This document shows, in pieces, positions 31,201-35,018 of a stretch of DNA of 35,018 bases. Position numbers and translations under genes: made by a program. Under the pieces are notes generated by a model, which saw nothing but the letters and a program-made list of their open reading frames with translations, was not told the origin of the DNA and made no database searches. Origin of the DNA: Rhodobacter sp. (GTDB taxonomy: Bacteria > Pseudomonadota > Alphaproteobacteria > Rhodobacterales > Rhodobacteraceae); contig DPZQ01000102.1 of the NCBI GenBank assembly GCA_003536295.1, forward strand, positions 3,004 through 38,021, given 5' to 3'. Each line of letters opens with the position of its first letter. Positions within the stretch are counted from its first letter, which is position 1.

Positions 31201-32886
31201 TCAGACCTCATCCGCGAAATGTTTAAGGGTAAGTTTGATCGGGTTTGGAGCTGCTTGCCCCAAGCCACAAATCGATGCGTCCGTCATTACATCGCAAAGA
31301 TCATTCAAAAGATCAGCATCCCATTTGGGGCTTTGCATCAGTTTAACAGCTTTTTCACAACCCACACGGCAAGGCGTGCATTGGCCACAGCTTTCGCTTT
31401 CGAAAAAGCGCAACATATTTAGAGCTGCATCACGTGCGCGGTCTTTATGTCCCAAGACCACAACCGCGGCTGAGCCGATAAATGTGCCGTGGGGTTGAAG
31501 TGTGTCAAAATCAAGCGGCACATCATGCATTGAGGCAGGTAAGAGACCAGACGAAGGGCCTCCCGGCTGATAGGCTTTAAACTCATGGCCTTGGGCCATG
31601 CCACCCGCCGCTGCAATCACGTCTGTGATGGTTGAGCCCGCAGCCAAAAGATACATGCCAGGATTTTTCACGCGCCCCGAAACCGAATAGCTGCGTAAAC
31701 CTTTGCGACCATTTTTTTCAACGCTGTTAAGGATTTGTGGCCCCTCGCGGCAAATGCGGGTGATCCAATGCAACGTTTCCACATTGTGCACCAAGGTTGG
31801 CATGTTGAATATGCCACTTTGCGCCACATAGGGCGGACGTTGGCGCGGGATGCCGCGCTTACCTTCAATCGATTCGATCATCGCACTCTCTTCGCCGCAA
31901 ATATACGCTCCAGCTCCACGGCGCAGATCAATAAAGCCCGCTTTAACGAAACCTGCTTCCTCTAGTGAGGCAATTTCGCGACGCAAAACCTCAAGAACAG
32001 CGGGATATTCATCGCGCATATAGATAAAGCATTTCTCCGCCTCGACAGCCCAGGCAGCGATCAACATGCCCTCAAGCATCAGATGTGGGGTGCGCTCAAG
32101 GTAATAGCGATCTTTAAAGGTGCCGGGTTCGCCCTCATCTCCGTTGACGGCTACAAAGCGTGGGCCCGCATTTGCGCGCACAAAGCCCCATTTGCGTCCC
32201 GAGGGAAAGCCCGCGCCACCGAGGCCGCGAAGGCCTGACGTCAAAAGTGTTTCTTGCACGGTTTCCCAATTGCCTGAACTGCGAAGCTTTTCTAATTCGG
32301 AATAACCACCCGCGGCGCGGTACTCTTCCAATGTTTCATATTGTGGCATATGGGCGTGTGTATCACCGGCCGCGATGGCCGCTGTCACTTTTTCAACCGT
32401 TGCGTGGTCGATATGATTATGGCCAATTTCCAAAGTTGGTGCCGTATCGCATCGCCCCATACAAGGGGCGCGCAGCACGCGTACTTGGCTTGGGTTGGCA
32501 CCACTTTCAAGGGCGGCTATCAGTTGTTCGGATCCAGCCAATTCGCAGGACAAACTTTCACAAACCCGAATGGTCAAAGCGGGCGGCGTGGCCTCATCTT
32601 CGCGGATAGGATCAAAATGTGCGTAAAATGTAGCCACTTCCCACACTTCGGCCATGGAAAGACGCATCTCTTCTGCCAAAGCGCGCAAGTGCGGCGCTGA
32701 AAGATGGCCAAACTTATCTTGAATAAGATGCAAAAACTCGATCAACAAATCGCGTGAGCGCAGGCGGTCACCCAAAAGCCCTTGCACATCGGCCCAAGCC
32801 TTATCGTCAAGTTGGCGGCCTTTGGAGGTTAAACGGCCTTTGCCTTTGCCAGATTTCCAAACACCTTTGTTATCATCAAGCGCCAT
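31201..32886 (-). CDS. fdsB: NAD-dependent formate dehydrogenase beta subunit, NuoE-NuoF fusion
   Basis: This 561-residue protein joins two electron-transfer modules. Residues about 30-160 form a NuoE/FdsG-like thioredoxin fold with a [2Fe-2S] site at Cys109, 114, 142 and 146. From about 165 a NuoF/FdsB-like part follows, with the FMN site GLGGAGFPSGRKW, the NAD-binding GDEGEPGTFKDRYYLERTP, and a C-terminal [4Fe-4S] site (SCGQCTPCRVGC plus ASICGLG). The fused form is that of Methylobacterium Fdh1B and relatives rather than split FdsG/FdsB. It reduces NAD+ with electrons from the alpha subunit. ATG 32886 has only a weak ribosome site. It is the first gene of a two-gene operon. Confidence 0.93.
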   Translation of the reverse strand: MALDDNKGVWKSGKGKGRLTSKGRQLDDKAWADVQGLLGDRLRSRDLLIEFLHLIQDKFGHLSAPHLRALAEEMRLSMAEVWEVATFYAHFDPIREDEATPPALTIRVCESLSCELAGSEQLIAALESGANPSQVRVLRAPCMGRCDTAPTLEIGHNHIDHATVEKVTAAIAAGDTHAHMPQYETLEEYRAAGGYSELEKLRSSGNWETVQETLLTSGLRGLGGAGFPSGRKWGFVRANAGPRFVAVNGDEGEPGTFKDRYYLERTPHLMLEGMLIAAWAVEAEKCFIYMRDEYPAVLEVLRREIASLEEAGFVKAGFIDLRRGAGAYICGEESAMIESIEGKRGIPRQRPPYVAQSGIFNMPTLVHNVETLHWITRICREGPQILNSVEKNGRKGLRSYSVSGRVKNPGMYLLAAGSTITDVIAAAGGMAQGHEFKAYQPGGPSSGLLPASMHDVPLDFDTLQPHGTFIGSAAVVVLGHKDRARDAALNMLRFFESESCGQCTPCRVGCEKAVKLMQSPKWDADLLNDLCDVMTDASICGLGQAAPNPIKLTLKHFADEV

Positions 32887-33007
32887 GTTTCATCAGTTCC
32901 AATTGGGATGCCGCGTCACCGCTGGCACAGGTTTAAATTCTGGGGCCATCCTTCGGGGTATTTTGCTCTAAAATCAAGATCAAATTTACGTTAGATAATA
33001 GCTTTAG

Positions 33008-33022
33008 ACTATCAATTATAGT
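33008..33022 (-). promoter_or_regulatory. Candidate fds promoter with overlapping inverted repeat
   Basis: On the minus strand a perfect TATAAT occurs at 33020-33015, inside ACTAT-N5-ATAGT (33008-33022). No good -35 is 17 bases upstream (GAACTT), suggesting activator dependence; a LysR-type or other dimeric regulator could use the dyad. On the plus strand a TTGACA (33023-33028) lies next to it but has no matching -10. Confidence 0.4.
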
Positions 33023-33056
33023 TTGACATCTGCGTTAAAGTTCTCGTGAAAGCTCT

Positions 33057-33087
33057 GCAAGGCCCCCATAGACAAGCGGGGTTTTGC
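33057..33087 (+). promoter_or_regulatory. Leader hairpin before tusA
   Basis: GCAAGGCCCC (33057-33066) pairs with GGGGTTTTGC (33078-33087) over an 11-base loop, ten pairs including two G-U. It ends 15 bases before the tusA ATG and could affect translation; the tusA gene has no clear Shine-Dalgarno. Confidence 0.4.
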
Positions 33088-33102
33088 TGCTAAAGTCGGC
33101 GC

Positions 33103-33330
33103 ATGAATTGGTCAACAGAATTAGATACATTGGGGCTTTTATGCCCCTTGCCCGTGCTCAAAGCGCGCAAACATTTGTCAATGATGCAATCGGGCGAACG
33201 GATGCGGCTTTTGGCTAATGATCCGATGGCACAAATTGACGTACCACATTTCTGCACGACCGCAGGTCATCGCCTTATCAGCCAAGAAAAAAATGGTGAT
33301 CAACTGGTCTTTTTGATAGAGCGCGCCTAG
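33103..33330 (+). CDS. tusA: TusA/SirA-family sulfur carrier protein
   Basis: This 75-residue protein carries a persulfide sulfur on Cys14 in the family motif CPLPVLKARK (Cys14-Pro-Leu-Pro), following LDTLGLLCP. Length and the two-layer fold pattern match TusA. TusA-like proteins feed sulfur to tRNA thiolation and molybdoenzyme maturation; beside two formate dehydrogenases a link to the FdhD-type sulfuration step is plausible but inferred. It is divergent from the fds operon, and its stop shares CTAG with the convergent moeA gene. Confidence 0.93.
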   Translation: MNWSTELDTLGLLCPLPVLKARKHLSMMQSGERMRLLANDPMAQIDVPHFCTTAGHRLISQEKNGDQLVFLIERA

Positions 33331-35018
33331 GTCACGCCAAAGCTACTATAGGGTAAAAAACGGATCAAATCACCGGGTGATATGTCAACTGCCTCATCTG
33401 GCAGCTCAACCAACCCATTGGCCCATGACAGACCACTGATACGTCCCGACCCTTCTGAGCCAAAGATCTCCACTTTCCCTTTTTCAGTCATTTTGGCACG
33501 CAGATATTCTCGACGTCCGGCTTTTTTGCGTTTAAAAAAGGCCGCGGGCAGCCAAAACCCCTGGGGTTCGGGCCACTCGCCTCCTGCCAAACGCGAAAGT
33601 GCAGGATAGCCGAAAATCAATGCACAAACTAATGCCGCAACAGGATTACCAGGCAGGCCAATCACTGGCACCCCTTGCCAAAGCGCCAGCGCTAAGGGGC
33701 GCCCGGGTTTCATTGCAATACGCCAGCTTGTGAGATGCCCATGCTCTGATAAAAGCCGAGAAACATGATCTTCGTCCCCCGCCGAGGCGCCGCCTGAGGT
33801 CAAGATCACATCAACCAACTTTGCGGCCCTATCAAGGGCTCGAGCTATTTGGCGCGGACGGTCTGGCTGATGGCCCAGATCAACTGCCTCATATCCCCAG
33901 CCTTTCGCAAGTCCAAGGAGCATCGGTCGATTGGCGTCGTAAATCTCATGCGGCAAAGCTGGTAGATAGGCTGAGGGGATAATTTCGTCACCGGTAGACA
34001 AAACCCCAACTCGCAAGGGCCGATATGCCATGACCGATGCAATCCCAAGCGAGGCCAAAAGCGCCAAGTCAGGTGCGCGTATCTTATGACCTGCCGCCAG
34101 AGCGGGCGTGCCAGCCACGACATCTTCGCCCGCTTTGCGGGTGTTCGCGCCCGCTTTGATTGGCCCATCAAACGTGATCGAGGCCACATCAATCGCGCAA
34201 TCTTCTTCTAGCACCACCGTATCGATGCTATCGGGCATAACGGCCCCCGTTAGAATGCGCAAAGCATGGCTCTTTGGCACGCGTCCTTCAAAGGGCTGAC
34301 CTGCCGCCGCGCGCCCTGCCACCAACGGCAGCCGTACCACCCCTCGCATTGTTGTTTTCTCATGGGCAAAACCATAACCATCAACCGCAGAATTGGGCAG
34401 CGGCGGGTTTGAGCGGTGGGCAATCGCATCTTGCGCTAAGATCCGCTCCATCGCCTTGGCAAGGGGCAGGTTTTGCACGGTCGTCACGGGGGACAACACC
34501 TCTTTAAGTCGAGCAAGAGCCTGATCGACTGGGGCCCAAGTTACGCCTTGGGGCATCGCAAATGTATCATTGCGCATGCGTGGCGGTAGTTGCATTGGAG
34601 GCAAGGCTGCGCGCAGCGCCTCTGAGTGGTTTGAGCCCAAAATCTGTGACCCACCTAAAAGCGCGGCAATCTTACCGCTTTGGGCCAATTCAAAAAAGGC
34701 GAGCGCCAAAAGGGAGGCACTGGCTGAGGCTGGGTTTTGACCAAGCTCTTTTGCGGCCTTTACCTCCTGTGCAATAGGCTTTTGGGTGACTTGCGCAAGG
34801 CTAAGTGGCTTTTGTGAAGATTGCTGTGACAAAAGGCCTAGCGCATGCGGTGCGACAAAGCCCATGTTGCTAAAGGCTCCAAGGCTCAGTGGGTTTTGGG
34901 GCGCGTCACTTAGGCCAAGCAAAATCTTTTGGCCTGCATCAAGGGCTTTTTGCACCATGCCGGCCAAAGCGGCCTTGGCTATTGGATCGCGTTCATAGCT
35001 CTGAATTTGTTCACCTTC
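33327..35018 (-). CDS. moeA: MoeA-domain molybdopterin molybdenumtransferase, N-terminally extended, partial
   Basis: The reading frame is open to the right window edge, so the start is missing. The last ~415 residues form MoeA, which inserts molybdate or tungstate into molybdopterin: SAVDGYGF, LEEDC, ANTRKAGEDV, GVLSTGDEI, EIYDAN, TSGGASAGDED, MKPGRPLALA and GLPGNPVAAL are in family order, ending with domain IV. The preceding ~150 visible residues (from EGEQIQSYERDPIAKAALAG to EALRAALPPMQ) are Ala/Leu/Ser-rich and helical, with no P-loop, so they are not a visible MobB ATPase. It could be a fusion whose first part lies outside the window, or a separate gene read through. Internal starts such as TTG 34967 exist but have no special support. 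Confidence 0.85.
   Translation of the reverse strand, partial: EGEQIQSYERDPIAKAALAGMVQKALDAGQKILLGLSDAPQNPLSLGAFSNMGFVAPHALGLLSQQSSQKPLSLAQVTQKPIAQEVKAAKELGQNPASASASLLALAFFELAQSGKIAALLGGSQILGSNHSEALRAALPPMQLPPRMRNDTFAMPQGVTWAPVDQALARLKEVLSPVTTVQNLPLAKAMERILAQDAIAHRSNPPLPNSAVDGYGFAHEKTTMRGVVRLPLVAGRAAAGQPFEGRVPKSHALRILTGAVMPDSIDTVVLEEDCAIDVASITFDGPIKAGANTRKAGEDVVAGTPALAAGHKIRAPDLALLASLGIASVMAYRPLRVGVLSTGDEIIPSAYLPALPHEIYDANRPMLLGLAKGWGYEAVDLGHQPDRPRQIARALDRAAKLVDVILTSGGASAGDEDHVSRLLSEHGHLTSWRIAMKPGRPLALALWQGVPVIGLPGNPVAALVCALIFGYPALSRLAGGEWPEPQGFWLPAAFFKRKKAGRREYLRAKMTEKGKVEIFGSEGSGRISGLSWANGLVELPDEAVDISPGDLIRFLPYSSFGVT

Noticed and set aside
1..35018. tRNA, rRNA, transposase, integrase or CRISPR repeats
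   Set aside because: None was recognised on either strand; the short repeats present are coding repeats or hairpins.

Overview
The window looks like chromosome from an alphaproteobacterium of the Rhodobacterales/Roseobacter type. The basis is gene content: a DUF1013 (TrcR-type) regulator, a CcrM GANTC methyltransferase whose promoter carries three GANTC sites, a divergent WaaA next to LpxK, and a two-subunit NAD-linked formate dehydrogenase with a fused NuoE-NuoF subunit. Base composition appears moderate rather than very GC-rich. I see no tRNA, rRNA, insertion sequence, prophage or CRISPR array.

Positions 1-14100 hold mostly housekeeping genes. In order they are: trcR-type regulator (+), TIGR03862-type flavoprotein (-), rnhB (+), ccrM (+), a 403-bp gap with a candidate structured RNA, mutY (-), and then a tight plus-strand run of a DUF721/DciA protein, a DsbA-like thiol oxidoreductase, a class III CoA-transferase, waaA and lpxK. 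A DEAD-box RNA helicase with a structured leader and a long repetitive basic tail follows.

Positions 12700-33330 form one formate-oxidation region. A minus-strand operon (21248 down to 12700) encodes DUF3305, DUF3306, a TorD-like chaperone, a small Tat-signal protein, the three subunits of a periplasm-facing membrane formate dehydrogenase (FDH3/FdnGHI type), a 41-residue single-span protein too short for ordinary ORF cut-offs, and an NtrC-shaped regulator. That regulator has lost its phosphoacceptor Asp, its Walker B acids and its GAFTGA loop. Divergently (21578 to 26080) lie a multi-cluster Fe-S protein, DUF6494, an Mrp/ApbC Fe-S carrier ATPase, a biotin/lipoate-ligase-like protein and DUF6505. 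Next come tungstate transporter genes tupBCA (-), and the two subunits of a soluble NAD-dependent formate dehydrogenase resembling the tungsten FDH1 of Methylobacterium (-). At the right end are tusA (+) and a MoeA-domain protein (-) that runs off the window edge.

Read together, the right two thirds supplies tungstate, builds a molybdopterin-type cofactor, matures Fe-S and Tat-exported proteins, and oxidises formate both outside the cytoplasmic membrane (electrons to quinone) and in the cytoplasm (electrons to NAD). The least understood parts are the divergent accessory module with its palindrome-rich control region, the 41-residue protein and the degenerate regulator. Outside the formate region the most notable features are the GANTC cluster before ccrM, the candidate RNA after it, and homopolymer tracts of 9-10 bases inside mutY, the DUF721 gene and mrp.
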